Source: Nissolia schottii (Eukaryota > Streptophyta > Magnoliopsida > Fabales > Fabaceae). Taken from it: 64,000 nt of DNA. Location of the stretch: contig QANU01020341.1 of NCBI GenBank assembly GCA_003254905.1, positions 46,510-110,509 on the forward strand, written 5' to 3'. Each line of letters starts with the position of its first letter. The stretch's first letter is position 1. Below are positions 12,603 through 25,900 of the stretch, in pieces. The position numbers and the translations under genes are program-made. The notes below the pieces were generated by a model, which worked only from the letters and a program-made list of their open reading frames with translations, searched no databases and had not been told where the DNA came from.

Positions 12603-13818
12603 TGTCATGGTAAGGGAAAAATTTCAAGAATAAAATATAGAAAATATCATTTTTTTCAAATGAATCAATTAAACCAATTTTCTTATAAAAGTAGTCAATT
12701 TAAATTAATTCTAACTTAACATTTTCTTTTCTTTAAACAAAAGTCAATTTAAATTGATTTCTGTAATAATAAATATAGTTTAAAAAAATGGAATTGATTC
12801 AAAACGATTCTTTTAAGAGTTTATCTGAATAGATATCTTTGGAAGAAAAATTTAAATCATATAGTACTTGTTAGTGTACGGTTTAGTAAAAGAAAAAAAA
12901 AGATTTTATTGTATGACATGTATGTATATGACTTGTTTTTGGATTTGAAAATTGGAAACTTAGTATTAAAATCTCGTCAATGATTTTTAATTTATTTTTA
13001 AAAAAATTTGTGACCAATAAAAAAATTAAGATTAAGATAATTGTTTAGAATCAATAAAAATTAAAATTAATAATTATAAATAATCAGTAGTTGATTTTGT
13101 AGATTTTTAAATCAATTAATATTAAAAATAAAATTAATTAGTACTAAATTTTATCAATTTTTTTAACTTGTTTTTTAAAAAAATTGTCACTAAAAAATAA
13201 TTAAGATTAAGATGATGGTTTAGAATTAATAAAAATTAAAATCAGTAACTATGAATAATCAATAATTGATTTTACAAATTTTTAAATCAATCAATATTAC
13301 AAATAAAATTCACTTTTATAGGAGTATGTGCATGTAACACATTTATTATTTTAATTGGACTTTACTATGAATTTTATTTTTAATATTGATTGATTTAGAA
13401 ATCTACAGAATCAATTACTGAATATTTATAATTATTGATTTTGATTTTTATTGATTCTAAACAATTGTCTTAATCTCAATTATTTTTTTGATCACAATTT
13501 GTTAAAAAAATTTAAAAATCATTGACAAGATTTTAATACTAATTTTATGCATGCATAAACAAGCTATAAACACGTTTATCATACAATAAAATCTTACTTT
13601 TCTCCTAAACCTTAGTATACTAAGAAAGACTGTGTGATTTGGATTGTTCTCCAGGAGACGTCAATTTGAATCGACTCCTGTTTTAAAAAAATATATTTTT
13701 TAATTATAGGAATCAATTTGAATTAGTTTATTTTACAAACAATTGTTAAATTAGTTTATTGGAGAAAGAGCACATTTTCTATGTTTTATTCTTTGATTTT
13801 TTTTCTCATGCAAGACCT
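12603..13818. mobile_element. Long fold-back element (about 1.2 kb) downstream of AFP
   Basis: The ends are inverted copies. The left has GTCATGGTAAGG followed by AAGAATAAAATATAGAAAAT; the right has the complement, ATTTTCTATGTTTTATTCTTTG then TCATGCAAGACC. Homology continues inward: AGATTTTATTGTATGA on the left pairs with TCATACAATAAAATCT on the right. The left arm is itself duplicated in direct orientation (about 12965-13138 and 13140-13317), and the inverted partner lies at about 13345-13555. There is no coding capacity. It fits a large non-autonomous inverted-repeat transposon; superfamily not assigned. Confidence 0.65.
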
Positions 13819-16800
13819 TCAAACTCATCATCCTAATCTTCTTAACTACTAGTAAATGAGATCCTAATTTTTTTTAACTACTAGTACTAGTAAATGAGAT
13901 AAAAAAAAATGATGTTTTTTAAAACTTTAAATATTGAATGCATTTATTTTTTTTACCTCATTTAATAATTAAAAAAATAAGTTAAGAACATCAGGCATTA
14001 CTCTTGCATCAATGGCTACCGTGTCTCTGTCATGTCTGTTTCTAAAATGTCAATAATGAGAGTAATTAAATTTTTTTTCACGGTCACACTTGTGAGATAA
14101 TCTCCGTTATGTGAGGTACTCTCAATAGGGCCTTGTATATATCTTCTTCTTTTTTTTATTATTATTTAAAAAGAAAAATTAAGGAGAGGATAACCAATGT
14201 GTTAACTTTGATGGTAAACAAAAAAATTTCAATTCATAAATGTAAATGACAATTTCAAGTGTAACATTTTCCTTTAATTTTGGCAGTAATGGGAATGAAA
14301 GACACAATCATTAGATTATCGTGTCATGAGGGAATATGGTCAACCGATGAAGACCGGAAAGAAGAGGCTTTGCAATCTTTAAAATGGTTTAGAAATTAGA
14401 ACTGATAAATGTAACATTACTTCAAGGATTTAGAAGTAATAAAAATACCTAACCATGTATGTAGTTTTGCAGGGAAAGTAAGGTTCATTCGTGACTGAAC
14501 ATTAGACTGCTTGGTCCATGACTGATAGCAGTGATATTTCAATACTAAGTATACCCAAAGACCTAATAAACACTTCATGCAAGGGAGAAAATAAAATATA
14601 AGTTATTGTATTTAATACAATGAATAATATTTCTCTTCATCACAAAGTACTCTAAGAGAAAATTCTTTCTCCTTCACTCTCACTCCAACAGACCCAACAT
14701 AATAGAACTATGCATCAACTCAACAACGGTAGGCATCAATATCACTCCCATACCTTTTTTATCTTCATTAAGTCAGACTCTTTCTCCTTTTCTCTCACTC
14801 TTTGACTCTAACTTCAAGACGTGAGTATCAACATAATAAATGTAAGCATCAGCGTAATAGTCATAGATATTAATATAATGAAAATAAGCATTAACACATC
14901 ATAAAGGTATATCAACATTTATATATATATATATATATATATAATTTCTTAAAAAAAATTGATACATTTTTTTTTCTATATTAATGCCTATTGTCATTGT
15001 GTTGATGCATGTAACTATTACGTTGATACTAATTTTTATTATATTAATACCTATGTGTTTTAGAGAGAAAGAGTATAAGAAAGAATATGATTTGATGAAA
15101 AGTGCGATTGATTTTTTTATATATATATTTGTAGTCTCCACTAAATATCGTTGTCATGATGATTTTTAAAGTGTTAGGTAATTTAGTGTGAAAATCAAAT
15201 TATTGATTGATTAATCCATCCCTAAGAAGACGTTATTTTTCTAATTAATAAACACCTAAGAATATTCTTGGTCTAACTCACATTTGGAAACTCCTTGCAA
15301 GGCTGCAAAGGCCAATTTTTTTTTAGCTCTGTTAATGGCCTTATCTTGATGCTGAACACCTTTTGGCGAGCCCATGCAAAGGAGCCCAATTATAACTGCG
15401 AAGCCTTGATCAGGACATAAAGAGAATTCATATTGGGTCACAAAAGGGAATTCAATATATGAGAATGCTCCTTAGTCCTTAATAAATATTCAATTAGTTT
15501 GCTATATGTGATTAAGAGTGTGTGACTCATTTTATAAAGGAGTTAGAATTACGAGCTAAATTTCAAGCTTAACGCGTGAGATTAGGAGCTCAACTTATCA
15601 AATAATTAACGAATTAATTTATAAATATCTCACGAGTTAGCTTGACTAACTTTTAGTCCTAATTATAATAAGTCAAATTTTATTTAAAGTGTGTAAACAT
15701 GTGAAATATATGCTTTAAATAAAACTGTGGGAGACATTATTCTAGCAATTTCAAAAAATACAACATTAAATGTTATTCACCCTTTTAATAAGTACGTTTT
15801 TTAAAAATTATTAGTGTCCTCATTTTTATAAACGACTAAATTACTTACCACTCATTTAACACTTTTTAGTTATTTAAAATATATGTATATTCTACATGCG
15901 TGTTAATAGATTACAAACGGTTTAATATGTTAGTCGGAATATTAAACATATATAAATAATATAATGATTAGAATAATACACGATTAATATTCCGTGAAAA
16001 ATAAGAGGAGATTCATCCAAATCTGTTTATATTGAGCATGGTGCATTTATATTGGGGCAAAGACGTGAATTTAAGTTAGTTTTTGGGTCAAACCACAATA
16101 TTAGAAGGAAGAGCTATAACAGGTCAAAAGTAAAGGGGTTCATGGTGAGCATAGAGATTCGGGCCCATGTTAGATGGACTCGAAGGGAACGTATGGTCTT
16201 GACTCTTGAATTTATAAAATATGAGAATATATTAAGATGACCGTTTGGGAAAAAAAAAAAAAAAGTGAAGAATTTGCAACGGTCCAATTGTACGATGCTG
16301 GCATGCTGAGCTGGAAAATCTAGCTAGCTAGAATGGGATGCCTTTTTGGGAATCAAAATCAATATTCCCCATTCATATCCAGCCAAATTAATGACAATAA
16401 TAATTTTTAAATTTATATAGTTTATTCATTTTAACAGTTTAAAACGTGCTCCTAATTTGCCTTTAACTATTTGGATATGTAACTAATTACTTCGATTAAG
16501 TTATTTGCTTTCAGTAAAAGTTTTGTTACGGTTCAGGTCTTTATTTTCCTATAAGATTTATTTGGTAATAAATGTCGTTTGACACGCCACAACATAAAGG
16601 TCAATGGGATAAACATAATAAAATAAAAGTAAATATAATAAGATTTAATTAAATTTTAATAAAATGTTTGAAATAATATAAGATGGCTAATAGGATAAAT
16701 CAGTTAGTATTATTATTATTATTATTTTATTATTATTAATATTATTATTTTATAAATAATATTATTATTATTATGTTATAAATAATAATATTATTATTAT

Positions 16801-19800
16801 TTTATAACTTTTTATTCATTATATCTTTATCAAGTTTAATCTCATCTCAACAGACTAAATTAAATTATTTTGATGGATAAAAAAATCTATAAAATTAACT
16901 TAATTAATCTACTGTGTGCCAAACACTAAATAAAACAACAATAAATTGAATACGTTTATTCAATTTGGCGTGCGAATCGGTACCTAATACATGATTAATG
17001 TTCTATATACCTTTTTGGCTGTGAACTTTTAGATGTATATGTATCTGATGACCCAAAGTTTATTTTCACTCTTTCATGCATTCGTTCCACAACTGTAACC
17101 TCAGCCTTTATCCTTTTGGCTTTATTTCTTTTGTTTTTACACTAAATTTAATAAGCCCAAAAAATGAATAATTGAACACCGTTGGGAGGAATTACTTAGG
17201 GAGATTAGTTTGTCACGTGTGAGAATATTCTTAAATATTAAAAGTTTATACTCTCTTTTTTTTAAGACAATACATTTTCTCACATGACCATACACTATAT
17301 GTAATAAGTAATTAAGTTTACTTTGTGCTGGCAATCCGCATTCACATTACATTGTATACATGTCTTATAATTCAATTTATATATATATTAATTTGATGTT
17401 AAAAATCATTTCTCATAGATAAACCAAGTTTATTTCTCATAGAATGTACCCACATACAACATCACATGGCCCTCTTGCTAGAGAGAGTATATGAGCCCAG
17501 AGATCTTACCACAATCATCAACGCATATATAAATTTCTAATGGGGAAATTACACAAAGGTTATAATGTACGTGTGTGGCAACAAATTTTCTATTCAATTT
17601 TTCCATCACAAAAGATTCCCCAAGTATACTTATGAATGAGTTTGTAAAATTTTGGGTAGCATTTTTGTCATGCAAAGATACAACAGATCAGAACATAAAA
17701 ACACCAAAGAACACAAGAAAATGATACAACGGATCTCTTTGACAGCTCAACCAAATATTTGCCTTGCTAAACACATGACAAAGTCCTATTTATATATAAA
17801 ATTGCTTATATATATATGTATATCTTTGAATGGCTGCTGCTAATTATTTAATATTTGCTTGAATCATGCTCCGTTTGTGAATCTCCATACCTTACAAGGC
17901 AAGGAGTAATTCATACACGGCTGCCAATTATTATTTGCCTATCTTAACTCACAATCCCTATGTGAATCTCCACACACCATATGATTTATGCGGAGCTTAA
18001 CAAATTAGGAGTAGGTTACAAAACTTTTTTGGTAAATTTACAAATAACCTGTTTCCAACAAAATATAGCCACATATATATAGATAGATATATGATCGTTT
18101 CCTTTTTGAGATATAGAAAGTAATATACTCCTAATAATATAATATGCTTGATCTATCAATAAAATAAAATAAAATACTTAAATGTTTGTGTATGTGCATA
18201 TATACACTTCAATATTGTTTAAATTTATAGTATACTATTTTTTTTAGAAAGTTGGTGGGTCCATCACCGAGAGTAGTGGCTAATATCTTCACGTCGTAGA
18301 TTTCTTGATAGAACTATAATGCCAGCCATGAAACCTTCTTTATACATACAGTTAGGAATCGAATCCTGACTAGATGCTTAAGACTAACTGTACTAAGCCT
18401 TACGATTAAATTTATAGTATACTATAATAATCAATAAATAATTTAATTTTAGTATGATGTAAAACTTTTTATGCTATATTTTTTTCTACAAAGTTATTCT
18501 CAACCCTATAAATATGGTGCCTTTTTATTTTTTCGGGCGACGACTCTCAATAGGTGATTTTTTTTTTTCAAGAATCGCACCGAGATCCTCTAGGATCATA
18601 GTGCGTCTTTATCAGTTCGTCAATATCCTTGTTGATTTCTTATGTTATCATTTAATCATATTTGCTAAATTATTGAAGAAAAACATTTACTATTCGCCTA
18701 ATTTTTTGAAAATTTTAAATAATATATTTCAATAATGTTTCTAACAAATGATTAAATAATAATAGAAATCCCACAGCGAAAGAAATTAAAACTAATGCTC
18801 GTCAACAAAAAAATCAAACTAATTAATAAATGGTTTGATTTTAATTATATATAAATCTAATATTTAGTACAACAACTTCATTCACGATTTCTTTTTCCGT
18901 CACCTTTATATATGAACAAATCTTAATATAAATATATCATAATTATTTAATAATAAATATATAATAAATTAAAATCAATATGATTAAATATTGCTGAGTT
19001 TAAAACGGTGAGGGAAACTTAAAATCAGAGAAAATTCAAATTAATAGGTTAAGTAAAACATAAAGCAGGTTAAACTCTACATTAAACCAAAATTTTAAGA
19101 GAATAAGTTTATGAATTTTTTTTAAAATATATACTTTTCACTCAATTTAAATTTCATCAATGTAAGACTTAAATATTCACACGTGAAACACAACTAATAT
19201 AAATATTAAAAAATGAAGAAAAAAAATTATAAATGAAAAGTCCAACTTTGCCACCAGCAAATACTTGTTCCTTCTTCAAACGGTTGCTTGATGCGTAACG
19301 TCACCAACGCTAATGTTTCGATGACCTAACTCAATTTACATTTATAATTTGATAAATATTTAATATTTTAAAAGATAATAGAAAATAAATATTAACAATA
19401 ATATTTGGACTCATATATTAAATCTCTTAAGTATTTCTCATGCTTAAGTTTATGTTGATGAGTGTGTTAAAATATTTAGAATAATATTATTTTGATCATT
19501 CAAAAAATGTAAACATTATCATTCCTATTATAACACATGATGGGGGTTTACTGTGTCACCTTTCTATTCCTTTTAATAATCCAAATAACTTTACTGAAAT
19601 ATTTAATTCAAATTATAAACTGTTATAAAGTACTATTAGCCCAACGGTCATCTACATTATGCATCTGGGACTGACAACGGGGGTTGTTTGTCAAAATCCA
19701 TCCTTCTTAACACATGAGAATACTTGACATTTATTTTTAGTGTAAAAAAATTTATATTATTTAATTAAATTATTTTATACGCACAATTTTTTAAGTACTA

Positions 19801-20825
19801 AAAAATTAATTATTTTATTCATGTGACAAGATTTAATTGGACGTTAGTTTAAAAATATTTCAAAATAACAATGGATACCAAGTATTTTCTTTGAATTATG
19901 TAATTTTTTTACAGCATTTAATAATTTTATTTTTTTATATATAATTAATAATTGATTAATTAAAAGCATAGATACTCACTAAATAGATCAAATATTCCAT
20001 AGTTACGCTAAAAAATAAAACTCTATTAACTAATAAAGGTTGTGTGTATGCACGTGCATGCGCGCTTGTGTGTTCTAAATTAAGTAATATGTTTAAAAAA
20101 GAAATTGAAGAAATGGTCAAGAATAACAAGCACTAAACCATTTAAAGGGTGGTTGAAAAAGGCATATATATATATATATATAAATATAAATAAGAGGTAA
20201 AGTTGCAATGTTGACAATCATTTGTTTTAGGATGAAAAAATGTTTGAAATACATAACAAATCAATTTATAAATTAATATATTTACTTTTATAAATAATAT
20301 TTGACATTTTTAATAATAAAATAAAAAAATTGTTAAGTATCATTTATAAGAATAAATAGACTAATTTGTAAGTGGATAAATTGATAAACAAAAAATTATT
20401 AGAATTAAAAAAATCTTTATACTATTGTGTTTTGGACAACTGAATACTTCTAGAAACACATTTTACATACATATTATTTTTGATGGCCCCAAAAAAGCAC
20501 ATATATTATTTTTCCTGCCATTTAAGTATTATCATACTAGTCATGTTGTACTTTTCATTCATAAGTAGACTTTAATTTTCTGACATCAATATGATAAAAA
20601 TAATGTGCACATGTTATATGCATTGGGTAACATCTTGCAACAAGGGGTAACAAAATATTCCAAAAAGGGCAAGAAACAGATTAATAAAGGCTGGCAAGTA
20701 TGTGTCATCAATCAATTACAAAAGCCATTAAATTATTAGTTATTTGAACTTTTGGCTTAGATTAATTGTTACAAGGCTTGTTGGAATTGAGGAGAGAAAT
20801 TATTTGGGTGACTTGACGTGTGTAT
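13819..20825. other. AT-rich intergenic region
   Basis: No gene recognised. It contains TA microsatellites (about 14918-14943 and 20162-20182), an imperfect ATT/TTA tract (about 16707-16807) and many short direct and inverted AT repeats. A - strand frame at 15256-15441 (61 codons) has somewhat better composition but matches no family I know. The block near 18250-18400 is GC-richer and noncoding. No tRNA or other RNA gene was recognised. Confidence 0.5.
16707..16807. repeat. Imperfect (ATT)n microsatellite
   Basis: About 100 bp of ATT/TTA triplets, interrupted by TTTAT and ATAAATAAT blocks that form partly palindromic sequence. Confidence 0.85.
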
Positions 20826-20832
20826 TATAAAA
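20826..20832 (+). promoter_or_regulatory. TATA box of the GH81 gene
   Basis: TATAAAA lies about 140 bp before the GH81 start codon, in the right place for a leader of about 110 bp. A minimal upstream ORF of eight codons (20841-20867) follows it and may fall within the leader. Confidence 0.5.
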
Positions 20833-20966
20833 GTGAAAAAATGTTAATTCTTTCCATTCATTTTTGAAACTGAGGTACTTACTAGTTAGTATAAGAAACA
20901 CCTGATTGAAATCATAACTCATAACCCCCCCTCCCTTCCCTCCCTTGTCGTCTCCTCTTCTCCAAA

Positions 20967-22964
20967 ATGCCACCACCGTTCCTCTTCCCGGAAACCCACT
21001 CCACCGTCCTCCCAGACCCCTCCCCCTTCTTCTCCGAACCCCTCCTCCACTCCCCTCTCCCCACCAACTCCTTCTTCCAAAACTTTGCCCTCCATAACTC
21101 CTCCAACCACGAATACTACCACCCTTACCTCATCAAATCCTCCAACTCCTCCCTCTCTGCCTCCTACCCCTTCCTCCTCTTCGCCTCCGCCATGCTCTAC
21201 CAACTCTTCGTCCCGGACATCACCCTCTCCTCCTCCTCCACCCCCCTGAATGACAGCCGCCTCATCACCTCCTACAGTGATCTCGGCATAACTTTGGATG
21301 TCCCCTCCTCTAATCTCACCTTCTTCCTAGTCAGAGGAAGCCCCTTCATAACCGCTTCCGTTACTAAACCCACCCCTCTAACCGTCTCAACGGCTCACTC
21401 CATCGTCTCCTTCTCTCCAAACGAGGACAATACCAAATATACCCTTGTGCTCAACAACACTCAAACATGGCTCATATACGCATCATCCCCAATCACCTTC
21501 TCCGCCGCCAACAACAAAAACGCTTCTTCCGAGATTCATTCAGAGCCCTTTTCTGGAATCATTCGGATTGCGGTTTTGCCGGATTCGAACAAGCCCGAGT
21601 GCGAGCAAGTACTCGACGAATTCAGCTCGTGCTACCCTGTCTCCGGCCATGCCGCCATCAAGAAGCCTTACCGCGTCGTCTACAAATGGCAGAAGAGACG
21701 ATCCGGGGAGCTTTTGATGCTGGCGCACCCTCTTCATCTCAAGCTTCTCTCGTATAACAACAAGGATTTTGATGTCAGGATTCTGAGTGATTTCAAGTAT
21801 AGGAGCATCGACGGCGATCTCGTCGGCGTGGTTGGTGATTCGTGGGTTTTGGAGGCAGATCACGTTCCGGTCACATGGTATTCGACGAAAGGCCTCAGAG
21901 GGAGTTTAGTGAGAAATGAGATTGTTTCGGCGCTGGTTGAAGACGTCAAGGAGCTGAATTCCTCTGCTATGAACACGACTTCCTCGTATTTCTACGGGAA
22001 GCTCGTTGGCAGAGCCGCGAGGCTGGCGCTGATAGCAGAGGAAGTTTCTTACCCCAGTGTGGTCCCGAGAATCGCGAGGTTTCTTAAGGAAGCCATTGAG
22101 CCTTGGTTGGAGGGAACATTCAAAGGGAATGGCTTTCTGTACGAGAGGAAATGGGGTGGCCTTGTCACCAAGCAAGGGTCTAATGATTCCACTGCCGATT
22201 TTGGCTTTGGTGTTTACAATGATCACCATTACCATTTGGGATACTTCGTTTATGGAATCGCGGTTCTCGCGAAGATTGATCCTTTGTGGGGTCAAAAGTA
22301 CAAGCCGCAGGCCTATGCGCTTGTCACGGATTTCGTGAACTTGGGAGCGAGGCTCAACGCTTATTACCCACGCTTGAGGTGTTTCGATCTCTACAGCTTG
22401 CATTCTTGGGCTTCAGGGGTGACTGAATTCGAGGATGGGAGGAATCAGGAGAGCACGAGCGAGGCTGTGAATGCATACTATGCAGCAGCACTGATGGGGC
22501 TGGCGTACGGGGATTCGCGGCTCGCAGCCACCGGATCCACGCTCCTGGCAATGGAGATCCGCGCCGCGCAAACCTGGTGGCATGTCAAATTGGAGGACAA
22601 CTTGTATGGAGAAGAATTCGCTAGGGATAACAGGATTGTTGGTGTTCTGTGGTCTAACAAGAGGGACACGAAGCTTTGGTGGGCCACTGCTGAATGCAGG
22701 GAGTGTAGGCTTAGCATCCAAGTGCTGCCATTGTTGCCCGTTACTGAGACCTTGTTCTCTGATGCTGCTTATGCCAAGGAGCTTGTGGACTGGACTCTGC
22801 CTTCTCTGAAGAACAAGAGCAATGTGGAAGGGTGGAAGGGCTTCACCTATGCCTTGCAAGGGATTTATGATAAGGAGAATGCATTGAACAAGATTAGGAT
22901 GTTGAAGGGCTTCGATGATGGTAACTCTTTCACCAATCTCTTGTGGTGGATTCACAGCAGATGA
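20967..22964 (+). CDS. GH81 endo-beta-1,3-glucanase (glucan elicitor-binding protein-like)
   Basis: An intronless gene of 665 residues covering the whole GH81 domain. Such enzymes cut beta-1,3-glucans. In soybean a relative binds oomycete beta-glucan elicitors and releases them during defence. Visible signatures: near the N-terminus HSTVLPDPSPFF and PLPTNSFFQN; mid-protein SIDGDLVGVVGDSWVL; then NDHHYHLGYFVYG with the presumed catalytic Asp419; and DGRNQESTSEAVNAYY with Glu495 and Glu499, the conserved acidic residues of the family. It ends NLLWWIHSR. No N-terminal signal peptide is obvious, as in the soybean relative. The ATG at 20967 has an AAAATGC context and a TATA box 140 bp upstream. 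Oddities: the first 320 bases are strongly pyrimidine-rich with C-ending codons, fading downstream; and ECRECRLSI (Cys577) stands where I recall EWKECRLGI in the relative. Active-site residues look intact. Confidence 0.95.
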   Translation: MPPPFLFPETHSTVLPDPSPFFSEPLLHSPLPTNSFFQNFALHNSSNHEYYHPYLIKSSNSSLSASYPFLLFASAMLYQLFVPDITLSSSSTPLNDSRLITSYSDLGITLDVPSSNLTFFLVRGSPFITASVTKPTPLTVSTAHSIVSFSPNEDNTKYTLVLNNTQTWLIYASSPITFSAANNKNASSEIHSEPFSGIIRIAVLPDSNKPECEQVLDEFSSCYPVSGHAAIKKPYRVVYKWQKRRSGELLMLAHPLHLKLLSYNNKDFDVRILSDFKYRSIDGDLVGVVGDSWVLEADHVPVTWYSTKGLRGSLVRNEIVSALVEDVKELNSSAMNTTSSYFYGKLVGRAARLALIAEEVSYPSVVPRIARFLKEAIEPWLEGTFKGNGFLYERKWGGLVTKQGSNDSTADFGFGVYNDHHYHLGYFVYGIAVLAKIDPLWGQKYKPQAYALVTDFVNLGARLNAYYPRLRCFDLYSLHSWASGVTEFEDGRNQESTSEAVNAYYAAALMGLAYGDSRLAATGSTLLAMEIRAAQTWWHVKLEDNLYGEEFARDNRIVGVLWSNKRDTKLWWATAECRECRLSIQVLPLLPVTETLFSDAAYAKELVDWTLPSLKNKSNVEGWKGFTYALQGIYDKENALNKIRMLKGFDDGNSFTNLLWWIHSR

Positions 22965-25900
22965 CAGAATTGTTTGAGCACATCCAAGAAGAGAAAGATT
23001 AAAATGTTGAAATTTGATCTTTCAATTTGTTTATTATTATTATTTTAAAAAAAAATCAATTTTTTAGATTCCTGTAATTTATGAAAGTCTAAATTACTTA
23101 TTGTCTTTTTGGGGGATTTTCACATAGAATTCAATTCAATTAAATTGCTGCTTACAAAAACATTCTTTCAGTGCAATACTAGAAGCTCAATTCTCTATAG
23201 TCTTCTAACAGAAAGAATTTCCCTTTGCTATTGTTTTGCTCAAGTAAGCGGTGTTAGGGCCAAGTTTGTAGCTTCAGAAAGGGGCAGCATTCAAAATTGT
23301 TTTGGCTAAAACACAGTTTTAATGTTCAAATAGTTATAAATGAGTGCTGTGCTGTTCACCCAATAACATTATGAAAGGGCAAGATAATGGCACAAAGTAA
23401 AGGCATATATAATATAATGGAAAAACCATGTAATGGTGAAGTGGAGGAAAAATTATGCAAAGGATATTTTATTGTGGCTCAGGTTAATTGAAGCCTATAT
23501 CCATTCTCCAAAGATTAATTACACTTTTTTAAATTAGCCCCATTTTAGTAAATGTAATGAATAATCTCAAAAGAGCCAAAGCCTACAAATGAATGAAAAT
23601 TATAATACTCCCATAATTACCGGGTTCACTATATCACCATGCATACCGCCTACCCAAAATTATTTACAGAAGAATTACTTATAATTTAATCATGAAAGGA
23701 GTACCACAATGTATCTATTCCGTGTGATATACACATTGTTGTTACACATGATACTAATTCAGATCTTGAATGAAATCCTGAGCATCTCTATATATGTAAG
23801 GTTACATAGTCAACTTGAAAGTTCAAAAATTCAGAATAGGACTTAACACGCTTTTAATGGATTTTCAAAGATTTTTGGTCCCCTTTTCACAAATCAATAG
23901 TTTTCTTACCGGCAGAGGCAGAGCGTTGATTTGAAATTCTCACAATTTTTATTTATATATTTTCAAACGGTTGATTAGGTCACCTGTCGTTGTAGACCAC
24001 CATTTTGGATGATCTGCGAAATTTCCACACAAACAAAGAATTGGGAATTTAATTGGTCAACGAAATTCCCAAATTCCAAACCATGTATGCTAAACCTTTC
24101 CACACGAAAAGCAAAATATGCTGTTGATTTTTTGGACAAAATAACTATATGCTCATCTGGACCAGTGGGAAACCTATAGGTCCAATTGAAATATTTTTTA
24201 TTGGGTATTCTTTGGACTTCAGCATGTACCCAAATAAAACATGGCACATAACCCAAATTGTGCCCCTAACCAAAAATGCCCAAATTGTGATTACTCAACA
24301 AAACAAAATAAGCCCAAATCAATTTCTTCCGCCAAATCATGTTTGCTATTCAATTTGAAGACCAATTTTTTTTTTAAATTAAAAAAAAACTGTATTCTCA
24401 AATGCAAATCCAACTTAAAGAATTCATAGAAGAAGTAACCGTCAAATACTCTTTATATTTAGTTTTCGCTGCCACTCTCAGACCGAATAAAGCAAAGTAC
24501 ATATACTTGCCATAATCACAAAATTTCAACAGCTTTTTAAACGGTTATCACAAATTTTGAACTTGATATAATATATGCCTTAATAACTTAAAGATGGGGT
24601 TGAGAGGAGCATGTTCATTCTCTTTTAATTAAATGTAAATCAAGAGTTTGATTTTTTATTTTACATATGGAACAACTTTAAATTTTAAATCAATTATCTC
24701 ACCTCTATAAATACTCATAAACTAATAATAAATTAATCACTAAATCTATACTCATAGATACGCTATCATATACAAAACAAAAATGCCTTAATTCTTTGAT
24801 TTGTGACAAGTCCTCTGTTTGATTCAAAGTCAAATTTTATGTACCTAACAGTATTTATCTCAATTCTCACATACAATGAACTGAGATGATAGATGATCTA
24901 CATCAAAGTCTAACTTTTCTGAAATAAACTATTAAAAGTCTACATCATTCTAAACATTTTGACCTTTTTCATCCATCGCCACTCTTATTCCGCTGAATAT
25001 TGAAGTTGTAATTATGATTTACATAAATTAGTTGAATTTAACATTTAGTGGCTTAGGGTTTGACACTAGCTACACATTACTAATTCCTATGTATACTGTT
25101 TAATTTGAATCATGCATAGGGAAGGAGATATATCCTCTGACCATGTAGTGATATACCCTTGTGCCTCACGTGGCTGAGCCAACTTATATCATCATAAAGA
25201 TAAGCACACGTTCATTAACCATGAACAACATATAAATAAATAGTCAACTAAAGAAGTTGAAAGCTTAAGGAATACAGCACCTATTAGTAATTCTTCTCAA
25301 GGAGGGATAACACCTATTAACTATGAGAAATTATTATATAGTCATAAAATATTTACATAAATTGTGCTTTATATTATAATTTCAAGGTTAATAACAAAGA
25401 AAAGACATTTCAAGTAAAAGTCTTAAAACTCTATCATAACTAACGTTAAAATGTTACTTTACTTTTTAAAATAAATATTGTGACTTCTGTTATTAGTAAT
25501 TGCCTATAACAAGTAAAAAAGTATATTAAAGGTCACTTACAATTTATCGAGGTTTAACAAAACTTAGTTAAGATGAGTTAAACTTAATCAAAACTTTCCT
25601 ATAAAAAAATTAGTGGAACAAATCTCTTATTTTTTTTGAACAAAAAAGAAGTATTCAACTTGTAAGGCAAAAACAAAATAATATGTATAGGAGGGCCACC
25701 AAACCCATATCCATAACCCTTACGTTTATGATTTTCTTTGCCTAATTATACTCGCATCAGACAGACCATTAAAATAATTAAACACACTATTAAGAGACTC
25801 CATAGTCTCTAATACAAGCATTTTATAGTGGATAAGAATTTGATAATTCAGTGTTTCAATTAATTATCATTTTCTTGATAAAAAGAGAACAATGATATAT

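Noticed and set aside
15256-15441. 61-codon - strand frame with mixed composition
   Set aside because: No similarity recognised, no splice or promoter context; kept only as a mention in the intergenic entry.
18250-18400. GC-richer block with AATCGAATCCTGAC resembling a tRNA T-arm/B-box
   Set aside because: No cloverleaf or A-box at a suitable distance; a SINE or tRNA call is not supported.
20912-21203. Antisense frames rich in Gly/Glu/Arg opposite the GH81 start
   Set aside because: They mirror the pyrimidine-rich coding strand of a well-supported GH81 gene; composition, not coding, keeps them open.
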